DNA of 64,000 nucleotides from Ectobius pallidus (lineage: Eukaryota; Arthropoda; Insecta; Blattodea; Ectobiidae): contig CAXKWD010000006.1 in assembly GCA_964059195.1 (NCBI GenBank), forward strand, positions 6,378,530 to 6,442,529, written 5' to 3'. The notes beneath the pieces are model-generated. The model saw only the letters and a list, made by a program, of their open reading frames with translations. It made no database searches and was not told the DNA's origin. Of this stretch, positions 43,819 to 55,093 are shown piece by piece. The translations under genes and the position numbers were made by a program. How positions within the stretch are numbered: position 1 is the first letter of the stretch; the number at the start of each line of letters is the position of its first letter.

Positions 43819-43864
43819 AATAAATTGGACTTCTTAAAGAAAAATCTGATGTGAAAGTCACATA

Positions 43865-44674
43865 ACTTCCTCTGCCCAAATAAAAGTTAGCAGTATTCAC
43901 ATATCCTTGTACAGAATCGCAAGACACAATTTTACGCTGATTATCCTATAAATACCTCTTCTTTCAATGATGCGACTAAAAGCGCAGTCTATATAACAAA
44001 CTTAAAAAAAAAGAACAAATGACTGCAGACGTTTATTGAACTTTCTGCCGTAAAATATAATTTCCGAAATTTATCGAATATTTCCCTCAGATACATCTTT
44101 ACTCTATGCATGGCCAACAACACATCTTTCTCATTTCACATTCTTATATAGAATAAGAGGCCGTGAAAGAGCGCGAATTCAGTTGTTCATCACGTAAGAC
44201 AAACTTTCTACAAACAGTGGGTGAACAGTGGGTGGCTTGTAACTACCCTCAGAGAATTTTCTCGAAAAAATGTTTCTAATAAAAGTTTTAGCTCTTAGTA
44301 TAAGCAACCCATGCGCAAAATTTAAAGAAAATCGTTAGAGCCGTTTTCGAGAAAATCGCGAAAAACGAAAATTTCTTCATGTAAAGTACCCTTAAAAATA
44401 AGGGAAATTTGTCGCCAATCTACGAATCACATCTTCAGAAGGTACCTGACCCAAATACGAAATTTTGTTTTCATACGATTTTCCGTTTTGGAGCTAGCTT
44501 GTTCACAGATATTCCACACAGACACACAGACACACAGACATGTTTCCAAAAATAGTATTTTTGGATTCAGGGGGCCTTGAAACGTGTATATATGCTAAAA
44601 ACTCAACTTGGAATTTTAGGGTCGAAAGCAATACTTCCTCTACCTATAGTACCTATGGTACGGGCAGAGGAAGT
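43865..44674. mobile_element. Family C element, copy 2 (one inner module)
   Basis: Same 13-bp ends and the same left flank GTGAAAGTCACATA as copy 1, but only one inner module. Identity to copy 1 looks high throughout (roughly nine in ten by eye). Confidence 0.7.
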
Positions 44675-44688
44675 AAAAATTATATACT

Positions 44689-45545
44689 CACTTCAAATCA
44701 ATTTGGATTCCGAAACAACTTAAGCGCAAATAATTATTGAGAACGCAAATAACTGACATTAAGGGTCAGATTAGTGATGTCAGAGAATTAGATACAGGTG
44801 TGCTTCAAGGAACAATTTCGGGTCCTATTCTTTTTAGGTCGATTTCGAAGAAAAATCTACCTATTGCAATCGATACCATGTCATGACTTTCATTTCTGGG
44901 CCCAATAGTTCGGACAAGTTCGTTAATGAGCAAAATTGGCCCAAGGGGGTGGTCGGGGGAGGGGGTTGAAATCTTAAAACATTTATATCTCGGCCCCTAT
45001 GAAGTATAGAGGGAAGCTTTGTTTGAATAAGTTAGAGTACTCCCGATGGCGTTCACAGTGACACCAACGATTCGGGGGTTTTGGGGGTACGAGTGGCGGT
45101 GGGGGGATGGAAATTCGAAACTTTTGAAACTACGTCTTGTGGGGTATCGTTGAAAAGCTCTTGATGAGTACTCTACAAATCAATAACTAGTTTCTTGATA
45201 GTTCTCATATAAGGCGAGATTTGAATGTTTGAAAAGTGCTCTTTCCTCTTTTTTTGCAGTTATTATTGCGGGTTTGTCATGCCAAGGCTAAAGAAGAAGA
45301 GTGCTACGCAGCGACAGTAAATTAAACCAAAAGCACTTCGAAGGGATTTTTGTTATTTATATCAATGAGTTGCTGCATTTGGACTTAAATAATTTCCATG
45401 ACCGTCTTGACTCTTATGCCGATGATACTGTATTGCTATTTTCCGCTCCAACTTGGCAGGAAACTTACAAATTGGCTGATAAGGGTTTAAGAATAGTTAC
45501 AAGTTGACTTGACTGCAATAGGTTAGTATTAAATGTAGATAAAAC
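44689..45545 (+). pseudogene. LINE reverse transcriptase remnant split by family D
   Basis: Plus-strand pieces: ILTSNQFGFRN, then (after a deletion) TGVLQGTISGPILF, which is motif B. After the 44836-45347 insertion it continues FVIYINELLHLDLNNF, YADDTVLLFS (motif C) and NRLVLNVDKT. Degenerate with stops. Confidence 0.75.
44836..45347 (+). mobile_element. Family D element, short copy
   Basis: The left end AGGTCGATTTCGAAGAAAAATCTACC is itself near-palindromic. The right end has AAACCAAAAGCACTTCGAAG. The interior matches the copy at 59237-60063 in reverse orientation (for example ACTTGTCCGAACTATTGGGC inverted, and CCACAAGACG blocks). It is inserted in a LINE RT next to a T5 run. Confidence 0.65.
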
Positions 45546-45554
45546 AAACTGTGT

Positions 45555-45632
45555 TATCGCGCGTACAGATGGACAGACATATTCTTGTCCCCACATACAA
45601 TCTCATAAAGTGCCATACTGGCACTTAATAAA
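45555..45632 (-). repeat. Family B end fragment
   Basis: GCGCGTACAGATGGACAGAC, then CCCCACATACAATCTCATAAAG, then CATACTGGCACTTAATAA. Only the terminal 78 bp remain. Confidence 0.65.
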
Positions 45633-45760
45633 ACCTTGCCTTTATTACAGCCAAAATACTTCACCTCTTCAGGCTCTAAACATACCAAGACTAACTCCAC
45701 AATTAGACCACATCCAGAAATAGTAAAAATGAACAGCAAAAATTATATAAGTATATTTTA

Positions 45761-46391
45761 CTAGCAGCTGCCCGCGGCTTCGCCCGCGATGATTATTAAA
45801 AATTAAGAGCATAATAGTTAAATCATTATATTAACACCTAAATCACGTGGACAACATACCACGATTAGATAGCATCGCCTGGTAAAAGCTATCTCAGATT
45901 CGAGTTCCTTGGCCCAGAAAATCCCTGTACAGTGAGTTTCGTCCAAATCGAACAATGTTTGACCATATTTAGGCCTATATTGATTATCCCTCTTCCGTGT
46001 AGGTTGAAAATTTCATGTCTTCGGGCCTTGATATTCTAAACAAATGAATCGTCCAGCGTGGGCTTACACCATTCAAGCGATCGCGATGCATTTTATTTCC
46101 AAGGTATGACAAAAATAGCCAAAGCCAACTGTAATTGATTTGACAATGAAATGTATAACTGAAAACTGATGCTTCGAAACGCAAAAAATGCATGTTTTTT
46201 GCCCTTTTTTCACTCATAACTCACGAACGAAGCGACAATTAAAATTCCAGCTTCGAGGTGCATTTTCCGACCCTTCAGTCCACCAATGTTTAAAATTTCA
46301 GATCTCTGCGTTCAGTAGATTTCGCTGGGCATCGCGGACAGGCAGACATACAGACAGACATAAAGACAAACACTTCCTTTTAGTAATATAC
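45761..46391 (-). mobile_element. Helitron, single unit without microsatellite
   Basis: The plus strand begins CTAGCAGCTGCCCGCGGCTT after A and ends CCTTTTAGTAATATACA (a mutated TCTATATTAATAAAAGG start). GAAGAGGGATAATC is unexpanded. At 631 bp this is the shortest clean unit in the window. Confidence 0.8.
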
Positions 46392-46448
46392 ATTTCATAG
46401 GTTATAATTTACTTCGCTCTGTAATTAGTAGATATTTAAAGAACCATT

Positions 46449-47462
46449 TTATTAAATACCAGTATGGTACTTTATGAGATTGTGTGGGGGACGGGAAAAT
46501 GTCCATCCGTCCGTCTGTCTATCCGTGTGTCTGTATGTGCGATAACTCAAATATGCTTTATCGGATTTTAATGAAACTTGGTATACGCGTTTATAATGTC
46601 CATGGGAAGAAGCTTATTGATATTGGCCCAAATCGGTTGACCGGTACCGGAGTAAAACTCAATTTAGTGTCTATTTTCAAGGCACGATAACTCTAATACG
46701 CGTTATCGGATTTTCATGAAACTCGGTATACGCATTTATAATGTCCATCGAAAGACTTCTATTGATCTTAGACCAAATCGGTTGACCGGTACCGGAATAA
46801 TGCCCAATTTAGTACCTTTTATGGTCATATGTAACAAAAGGCGCGTTAACTCAAATACGCTTTATCGGTTTTCAATGAAACTTGGTATACGCTTTTATAA
46901 TGTCGATGGGAAGAAACGTATTGATAATTGACCAAATCGGTTGACCGGTATCGCAGTAATGCCCAATTTAGTGCCTATTTTATGGTAATATATTATAAAT
47001 AATTTAACAAATGCAAATCGGTTATCCTGACAACATATTGTTTTACACTGATCTTATACGGCTTTGGAATTTGCAATACAGTTAGCCTTGACATATTACT
47101 TTGCATTTGATTATCAAACTAGTCAGATGTTTATTTCGTTGATCAAGTTGAATACTGTTACAGAAGGTACCGTATACTACTGTGAAATAATTTGGCCTAC
47201 GTGAATTAAGTGGAATTCTTCGCCAGTGTATTTTGTGAAATTTTGACATATTTTAAGAATTTCTTATATCAGTGTACACAAGTTTGAATTAAGGTTAAGT
47301 TTGTTGTTCCATTAGCCCTGCTTAATGAATCGATGTGGAGCTTGACTCGGAGATAGATTACAAAAATAACTTATTTTGTTCATATCATAATTGCAATTAA
47401 CTTATCACTGATTAAATAAAAGCTTTCTGGCACTTTGTTATATCAGTTTACCTGATTTTATT
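46449..47462 (+). mobile_element. Family B element with both ends
   Basis: Starts TTATTAAATACCAGTATGG, has the CCGTCCGTCTGTCTATCCG tract and three modules (46545-46990). A unique middle (GATTATCAAACTAGTCAGATG) follows. It ends CTGGCACTTTG with ATCAGTTTACCTGATTTTATT. About 1.0 kb; non-coding despite short frames in the modules. Confidence 0.75.
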
Positions 47463-47571
47463 AGTTATACGACAGGATTTCAAATTTTTTCTTCCCACTT
47501 TGCATTCTTTTTTTTTTCTCGAGGTATTGGATTTTAAGTTAGAGTTATATTTTGTATTTAATTGTACCTCC

Positions 47572-47705
47572 TCGGATTTTTCTGAGGTAGGTAGGTCTGG
47601 AACGGGATGCCATCTGCCTCTGGTAGATGACGCAGCGGTCGGGTGGTAGGCCTTGTCCCTTCAGGATTGTAGCGCCACGGAATTTAGTTTTTAGTTTAAT
47701 AATGT
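47572..47705 (+). repeat. SINE body fragment
   Basis: GGTCTGGAACGGGATGCCATC, GTAGATGACGCAGCGGTCGG and GTAGCGCCACGG match the 42232-42560 SINE body. The tRNA head is missing. Confidence 0.6.
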
Positions 47706-47976
47706 TAATAACTGATACATGGCCACTTGTCCATTCGGGTGATCATCTGATGTAGCTCTCTCGTGTTCATACAATAAGTAAAAAATAAAAAAAATTAATA
47801 CAACTAACGGGACTGCATTGGATCGTGATGCCACAAATGTTCGGTTTTCCTTTTTAATTTTTTAATGAGGCAATAGAGGCATAAAATATATTTTAAAAGT
47901 TCTAAAAAATATTGACATTCAGAAAAGGAGCAAAAAAGGGCTTGCATTGTGAAAATGTGCAACCAAAACACACTTA

Positions 47977-50479
47977 GGGTGGCGTGCACCATCCAGGAGT
48001 AAATCTTACTAAAGTAGTAAATTTAAGACGGAGACCTGGAGTATACAAGAACCAGTACATCTGTCTCACTCTTAAGTCATACTAATGTATGTGCTAGAGT
48101 GAGACAGACAAACCGGTTTTTGTTACGTAAGGTTCCCTTCCTAAATTTACTACTTTAGTGCTACTCTTTTAGTAACTTACTCTTTTAGTTGGTGTTGGAG
48201 AGCTCAATTGATAGTTACTTCTTTAGTTGTTACTAAAGTAGTAAGCGATTTTTACTAAAGAAGTAGTCGAATTCTGCGCAGAACAGAACAGAAACGTTAG
48301 TGCAGCGCAGCAGAACACGTGCATTTCAATTGCCAGTATTATTCAAGTGTCAGATAATGAAAAGGAAAGGTTCGCTGAAACAATGAATATGAATTTGGGT
48401 TGTTCCAAATATTACTAATGACAATCTTCATGTTTTAAAATAGGTCTAATAGTAATGTTTTATTCATTACTAATTTTAATTCCTTCAATTGAGTATTTTC
48501 AGTTTAGTAGCCTACGTATGGGTACTGTGATTACAATTTTTGTGCAAACTATTTCTGTATTATAATGCAAACAATTGGAATTTCCAGTTGATTTTCATAA
48601 TTGATTCACTGTCAATATTATATTTATTTCTCTCATAATAATAATAAAGTTCTAAAATATATTAAAATATTTATACTTCCTAAAGTTACATATTCTTCCC
48701 CAAAAACGATAAATCAATTATTCTATAGTTGTTTATCATAAATCTCACTATAATGAATTATTAATACTTATTGACTGTTTAACAATATTAATAAGAAGTA
48801 TTACACAAAATCATGAAAAAGGGGGGATAGAAAGGATAAAAAAACTAATAAGGGGCATTATGTTTCTGTCCTTTTTCAAATGCACAGAACATTTACTTAA
48901 AAAATATTACCTTATAAAAATAATAATATTACAACTGAGAGATGTAATATTTAAACAAAAAATGGCGGTACAATATTTCGGAAGCTATGAACTCCAATAA
49001 TAATTATGTAGATGGTTGTGTGTTTAAAAATAATTTCAGTGACTACTTCTCTAGATCCTGTGCAGCTTCAACCTCCGGGCCCCTCCTTAACATTTTCTTT
49101 CGGCACTCATGTTGGCATTTTTTTTCTATATAGTTTATAATGCTTCTCACTTTCCTGACCACAGGGTTAATTAAATAGTTAGCAGCATACTATAGACCTG
49201 TAGCATCTGTTATAGTTTATTCCCAAACATGAAAGTCTCGTCTCACTCCACCATTCGAGACTTGGGGAGTCTTTAAGGAATGGTTTTACAATGTGTCCCC
49301 TTCTCAATGTACGCTAATCCCAGAGTCAGTTAAATTTTCTTCCGATGTGGCCTGTTTGGACATTTTTACACCTGGGTTAGAAAAAAGGACATATTACTCA
49401 TTAACACTGCGGGTGCAACTATTGAACTTTTAGCTCTTATAATTATTATTATAATCTGGCATTCGCAATGTTGTGCTTTAAGTTAAGCTATAGAAGTGTA
49501 ATGTAATAAAATTAATTTACAATAATTACATTAAATCGTTTAACAATGAGAATCACCTATTGTTCAGTAATTCTATGGTTAAGTAGCAGGGGGAAGTGTT
49601 TTCTGGGTAGCTCCAAGAACGGAGGCTTTCATTTATTGGAATGTACTATACCTCGCCGATATCTGTATCCATATGATTAGCTTGAAATACATCGTCGTTT
49701 TCTGACCCAAAGTTAGGGAGAACTGCAACATCTAAAGGCCGATCCAGCTAGGAAGATATTTAAGAGCACATGAGTTCCTTGTACCGTGCAATGCAAACGT
49801 CCCTTCCACTCACTCTTCCCCTCACCTTTGGTGGACGTCTTCCTAGTTGGATCGCTCTCCGCAATGATATTTCCACATTTGACTGGCTGAAATCACATGG
49901 ATGTAGTGAGAATCTGACATCGTTTCTTCCAAACGCCAAAATGTCATGTAAGGATTTATGAGCTTAATTATTTACGTTATTAAATGCCCTACTAGGTATG
50001 GTTCGCTTAATATTTATTAAATCACTTGCCACAACTCTCATTTTTGGTATACAACCTTCTTCATCTCAATAACTTATCCTCAGTTTGAACTATGTAATCC
50101 ATTTAATGTGATATGTAACTCATAACTCACGCAAATGCCACAGAACACACTTACTCCACAACTTTACTCCACCCCCTGAGTAGGAGTAAATATTGGCCTT
50201 ATTTACTCCACAACTTACTACGTTAGTAACGTACTCCGTGTTGGTGCTCTCCACCACTTGTGGAGTAAGTTCATTTACTCTGGGAGTAAATAAATTTTTT
50301 ACTTCTTTAGTACATTCCTCTATGTTGAAAGCCGCCGAGTTTAGTTTACTCCTGGTTGGTGCACGACGTCCTTACTAAAAGAGTACGGTTACTAAAAGAG
50401 TAGCTTACTAAAGTAGTTAGAACTAAAGAAGTAAGGCTTACTAAAAGAGTAAATGGCATGAGTTTGGTGCACGCCACCC
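47977..50479. mobile_element. 2.5-kb DNA transposon with dense subterminal repeats
   Basis: GGGTGGCGTGCACCA at 47977 is exactly inverted at 50465-50479. TA lies outside both ends. Within about 300 bp of each end are many copies of TACTAAAAGAGTA, TTACTAAAGTAGTAA and ACTTCTTTAGTAA in both orientations. The middle is AT-rich. A minus-strand stretch at about 49045-49190 reads YAANYLINPVVRKVRSIIN and KKCQHECRKKML, possibly residual coding. Superfamily not assigned. Confidence 0.7.
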
Positions 50480-50799
50480 TAGGGTTGTACATTTGCAAGA
50501 CAATCTAATTTCAACATTTTAATAGGAATGAAAGATTAAAAATCCTAGCTCTAAAAATTGGTTTGTATTCGTATACACGTGAAAACATTAGCCAGACTCC
50601 AGACGTTTCTTACTAGTGCAATTTTTTATTTATTTCAGCTGCGTTTATACTCCTTTTAGCTTCGAGACCATATCAGGAGTTCGGGATCTCTGTCTATACA
50701 GTAGGGTAGGCCATGAGAACTATTGATTGTCAATTGTTTCTATTGTCAGTGTATTTAATGGAGTAAATTTCAAGTGATATTAATTTAAATGGAAATGAT

Positions 50800-50975
50800 A
50801 CAGGATGAAATGGTGAGGATGATTCATGGTATGTAAATATCCAATTCGGCATTTGCTTTTACGACTGGGGAAACCATGAAAAAACCCATGTCAAATTGGC
50901 CGGCCACGAGTTTAGAACCTGGGACCTCCCGAATGCGAGTCTCAGCCACCTCGCTCGGTTATTGCATACTAAATT
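50800..50975 (-). mobile_element. tRNA-headed SINE
   Basis: Minus strand: GAGGTGGCTGAGACTCGC (box A), GGTTCTAAACTCG (box B, mutated), then CATGGTTTCCCCAGTCGTAA and AAATGCCGAATTGGATA, a body seen in many insect SINEs. It lies about 150 bp upstream of the reductase exon. Confidence 0.65.
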
Positions 50976-51172
50976 TTTATTTTATGAATTTACATAAGTA
51001 AGGCCAGGATGTATTTGATATGTTGAGACAATACAAGCGAGGACAGTTCTGTTGATTTCCACTGCTGTTCAGACATTGACCCGTAGAGATATGGCATACA
51101 GCAGATTCCAATAAACACTAGTTCAGTTGTGATCAAAGGGCGCGGCTGTGAATAAGTGCGGTTTAAAATAAA
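50976..51172 (+). promoter_or_regulatory. Putative 5' flank and leader of the reductase gene
   Basis: Sits between a SINE and the start codon. TTCAGTTGTG at 51122 resembles an arthropod initiator (TCAGTT). No clear TATA box at the expected distance. The start codon is preceded by AAATAAA, an acceptable A at -3. Position of the transcription start is inferred only. Confidence 0.3.
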
Positions 51173-51242
51173 ATGATTAAGGTTGGTTTTGTTGGGGCCG
51201 GGAAGATTGCGCAGGCGTTGGCGAGAGGATTTCTGGCTGCAG
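51173..51242 (+). CDS. Pyrroline-5-carboxylate reductase, first coding exon
   Basis: The 70-nt exon encodes IKVGFVGAGKIAQALARG and FLAAG after the initial Met, then a strong splice donor GCAG|GTAAGA, splitting a glycine codon (phase 1). G-x-G-x-x-A within a VGFVGAG start followed by ALARGF is the NAD(P)-binding N-terminus of P5C reductases (PYCR1/2/3, P5cr), which make proline from pyrroline-5-carboxylate. I could not find the next exon in the remaining 12.7 kb, so the intron is long or the rest is outside. GC content is clearly higher than the surroundings. The alternative, a processed fragment, is unlikely because of the intact donor. Confidence 0.8.
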
Positions 51243-52155
51243 GTAAGACCAAGTGCGCAACAATGTGAAGAAAATGGCGATCCATGTGCCGTGAAGCAAA
51301 ACGACGAGATAACTCAAGTACGATGATGTCATAGGAATTCCCATCGTATTAAAGTGCAATATTTTTATTTCAAGTTGGGTGAATAACCTTAAACCCTATG
51401 TTTTCTTGTCTCCTATCGTTATTGTTAATATTTTTAACAGTGGGTTAATCTGTAGGTTAATCTCCATCTATGTAAGCGGCTTTGTCCTGACTGACTGATA
51501 GGGAATCATAATCAACGTAAAGCCTGAACTATAATAGACAGAGACTTGGAATTTTGACAGTCCCTTCGTTTCATAATGTAAGTGCTCACTAAGAGAGGAT
51601 TTTGCAAAATTTTGATTTTAAATGCCAAAAATAAAAGGTTTTCGAGGAGACGAAATATCTTCCATCAGAAAAACACGAGCAATTCGATTGTTGTGGATAA
51701 CAGTATACAATTGTGAAATTTATTCAAGATGGCCTTGCTCGGTTGTTATACTGCTTCATTTGCTTACGATTCGCAGAGATCTGATTTACACAGAAAGGGA
51801 TCATAAAAGCACGCCTAGTTGGGAAAACATAGGGTGATTTCGACGAAACACAGTATGCGGGGTTTCTTGGGCTAGGGAACTACAATCTGATATCTCCCAC
51901 CCCCCCCCCCCCCCAGGCGGCGCACCTTAATCGTAAAGTGCACCTTGAAACCGAGTGTATAGTTTTTCAATCATCAATCCTTGTAATTGTTTATGCATGA
52001 CTTGGGTGAGGTTCATGAGTCTATGGTTCATTTTAATCGTTTCATTTCGAGTCTATATGCCCGTATGGCAGCACATGATTCGTTTTGGTCGTTTAATTAT
52101 TTATATTTTTAACGTAAAACAATACAATTAAAAATAAAATTATATAGGCCTAACG
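51243..52155. other. Presumed intron start with a diverged Helitron-like stretch
   Basis: Follows the donor site. 51838-51960 has TTTCGACGAAACACAGTATG, TTCTTGGGCTAGGGAACTAC and a C17 run, resembling the inner Helitron block TTTGGACGAAACTCACTATA / GGGCCAAGGAACTCG but strongly diverged. No exon seen. Confidence 0.4.
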
Positions 52156-52319
52156 TTGAAGCATCTTCCAAGCTGTGGGCCGTGGTCCAAAGGCAAAATA
52201 ACAAATCTCGCCAGACGTTTCGCTCCCGCTGTGGGGAACTTCTTCAGTGGCTGCTACCTTGACGCTGACTTTTTTTTTTTGCCTTTGGACCAAGGCCCAC
52301 AGCCCGGAAGATGCTTCAA
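52156..52319. repeat. Foldback element with 43-bp arms
   Basis: TTGAAGCATCTTCCAAGCTG... at 52156-52199 is inverted at 52277-52319, about 93% identical, spacer 77 bp with CTCGCCAGACGTTTCGCTCC. The transcript would form a near-perfect hairpin. Confidence 0.7.
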
Positions 52320-52656
52320 CATCAAGATTCCGGTCGTGAAAGCCTCAGATTAAGTATATAGGCCTAATTCGTGCAATTTATGTAAAAACGATGTCTGTGT
52401 TAATACAATATTTTAATTATTTTTCTAGTACACGCTCTCTAAAACAGCTGCTTGTCGGACTAGTAACACGCCGAAAATTGCATTTTAGCCATTAAGGCCG
52501 GCAAAATTGCATAAAACTGCATTCAAACTGCATTAAAATGCATTTTATCGGCCTAGTACTTTAAAGTCGTCATGGCAATCCATAAACAAAATTCACATGG
52601 CATTGACCAGTCACACCAACTTTAACATGGATTTAAGCATATAAAAGGTCATAAAA

Positions 52657-52954
52657 AAGTGATCCCTATACAGGCCATGGAGGCCCAGAGGGTTCCAGAA
52701 GGTTGAGGCTCCCAGATTTTGGACATTCGGCACATGTAGGTGGTAAGGTTGTCAGCCTTACGCACCGGCCGCCTTTACCCCCAGGATTGCTCCTGGTACT
52801 CATTTCTGTTAGAGGCTGAGTCGACCCCAGTCGGCCATAATGCCACCAGAAGGATTAGGCCAATTGAGAAATCTCAACGACCTCATCGGGAATCGAACCC
52901 GCGACCTTCCGGTTTGTAGCGCAGCGCCTCAACCACTACGCTACGGCGTACCCC
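52657..52954 (-). mobile_element. SINE with 16-bp target duplication
   Basis: ATAAAAGGTCATAAAA at 52641-52656 is repeated exactly at 52955-52970. On the minus strand the head has CGTAGCGTAGTGGTTGAGGC (box A) and GCGGGTTCGATTCCCG (box B), then a 200-bp body. Intact duplication and well-kept boxes mark a young copy. Confidence 0.9.
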
Positions 52955-52970
52955 ATAAAAGGTCATAAAA

Positions 52971-53359
52971 CAACAAATTTAAGCCAACATGTTTCTTTAT
53001 GATAATCAGAAACTTTACCAGGGTTTTTCGCAAAACAGGTAGCCTATTTCATCACATAACAACAAATATAAGCCAACAACTTTTTACATCTTCGTTCGGA
53101 CCAGCATTTAATTGCAATATATTCCTTCTCATAGTCTATTGCTGCCGTGATGTTCTTGGCACCAGCTTCAGTTCAATGTTTCTGGCTTGGATTGAAATTT
53201 CCTCGGGATTCTTATTCATATTTTCACAAGCTTTTCATAAATACTAGTTGGTATGCAATATTGTTTACAAACAAGGGACTCATATAATGCATCTATACCG
53301 CATTTCGTATTGGTACGTACGGTTCATTTTTGTTTTATGATTCAAGTGGCTGAGAGAAT
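52971..53359. other. No recognised gene
   Basis: Partial direct repeat CAACAAATTTAAGCCAACA / CAACAAATATAAGCCAACA at 52971 and 53060. No coding. Confidence 0.4.
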
Positions 53360-53367
53360 ATGATAAC

Positions 53368-55085
53368 TAGAGACAGGCAAAATATGAAATTTCATATTCT
53401 AAAATATGGCTACTAGCGCTCTGAAAACTCGGATCTTTACGCATCACGAAGTTTAGATGGCAATGCAAGCAAGAAAAAAGTTCATATTTCATAATATTTT
53501 GGTAAAATCTTCATATTTCGTGAAAATCTTCATAAAGCTTCATATTTTAAATGATTTGCAAATTTTTCCTTCATTAATACTTATTTGACAAATGAATCGA
53601 GTTTTCCACATTATTAAAATGTCTTGAAAAATTTTCCTGGAATCGCATCTCAAATCCCTTAACCGCTAACTTCAGAAAGCTAAGACATTTGGCAACACTT
53701 CTAACTGTTAAGAGGTACCGTACACCATTCCGCTCTAATAATAGCCTACTTCCATTATGATCGGGAATGGAATTTCCACATATTGAGTGGAGGTAGTCAA
53801 TTTTTTTTTGCATTCCGAAAGCTAACTTGACAGCAAGGGTGGGGGTAGGGGATGTTTACAGTTAGAGGAACCAGCTCACTAGCAGGGAGGAGGGAATATT
53901 CATTTATGTGTTGTTTGCGATTCGTGGTGATTTGAATCGTGTGCCTAAATCTGGAATGCGCAATTGGTGACAGAGTTAAACTGTTTTAAAACAGATGGAA
54001 CGATTGTTATGTGCACATTTTGTAACAAAAGTGTTAAGTATGGAATATAGTCCTTTTTATTACCTGTGTAATATTATCTAAAGACAAATTTGTACTAACA
54101 TTCAAATTATGTTTACGCTACATTTGATATCTTGGGAAAGAACAAATATAAGATGCATCTTCGCATGAGACATATCCCGGCCAGCCCTACCCCAGTGAAG
54201 CAATTCATGTTTTGCCGTGATCTAGCGAATTCTTCGAGGATGAATTGGCTGACAAACCGTTGGGTACATGGCACATATTCTCGCATTTAATATTTGGTAC
54301 AAGGGGCGCTCTAGAATTTTTAATATTTGGTACAAGGGGTGCTCTAGAATTTTTAATATTCGGTACAAGGGGCACTCTAGCAGTTTCAATATTTGTTACA
54401 AGGGGCACTCTCGCATTTTTAATATTTTGTACTGTCGGGAGTGTCGGCGACAATATACAAGGATAGTTTGTTACCTGCTTCCCTGAGAAACAAAATGTGA
54501 ATATTGAGTGATCGAGTGGGCGGAGCTTAAAGTGCACTTAATATTTGGGTTTCGCTGTTTTTTTTATTCTGAACAAATGGGTGACTGAATTACATAATAA
54601 TTTTGTTATTAATTTATTTTTTAATACTGGTATCTGCAAACTCAAAGTTTCAGCTGAAACAACAAACAAATAGCATTATATATAAAAAAAATGAAAATAA
54701 AAAAGACACACACACAGTTCAGACGTTTCTTACCGACAGAAGATGTACTTTTTGCCAGAAAACATTGAAAAGCTGCTTTTATCTTATTGTAATAAATGTT
54801 AGTTGATGTGATGATGTGATGTGAAAAATGTAGGTGAATAGAATATTGTGAATATTTAACGTATTAATTACCAGTTAACTAGTGTTTTTATTTTACCCTC
54901 TCATTGTGAATATGGTAGATATTCCTTTGTGTGTTGTCTTAAATCAAATAACAAATATTCAGATGATAAAATTGGTGATTTATTACATTTCATAATATTT
55001 TAAATTTTTTTCTTCATAATTTCATATTTAGCATAAATAAATTTCATATTTTGGCAAAATTTTCTTCATATTGTGCCTGTCTCTA
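53368..55085. mobile_element. hAT element with 8-bp target duplication ATGATAAC
   Basis: ATGATAAC at 53360-53367 recurs at 55086-55093. Ends are TAGAGACAGGCAAAATATGA and the inverse of TAGAGACAGGCACAATATGA. Subterminal TTCATATTT motifs repeat near both ends. A short minus-strand frame (53574-53813) may be a transposase scrap but is not recognisable. A family E minisatellite unit lies inside at 54130-54545. Confidence 0.9.
54130..54545 (+). repeat. Family E repeat with a 33-bp minisatellite
   Basis: Four units of 33 bp starting GGTACAAGGGGCGCTCTAG at 54296, 54329, 54362 and 54395 (GTTACAAGG in the last). Flanks such as GAATTGGCTGACAAACCGTT and GAGAAACAAAATGTGAATAT match 62750-63022 in reverse orientation, where fewer units are present. 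The period is a multiple of three, which keeps frames open by chance. Confidence 0.75.
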
Positions 55086-55093
55086 ATGATAAC

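Noticed and set aside
51900..51916. C17 homopolymer
   Set aside because: Simple run, possibly an assembly-length artefact; no function inferred.
54296..54440. Regular 33-bp repeats that look array-like
   Set aside because: Units are contiguous without spacers and sit in a hAT element of a eukaryotic genome; a minisatellite, not CRISPR.
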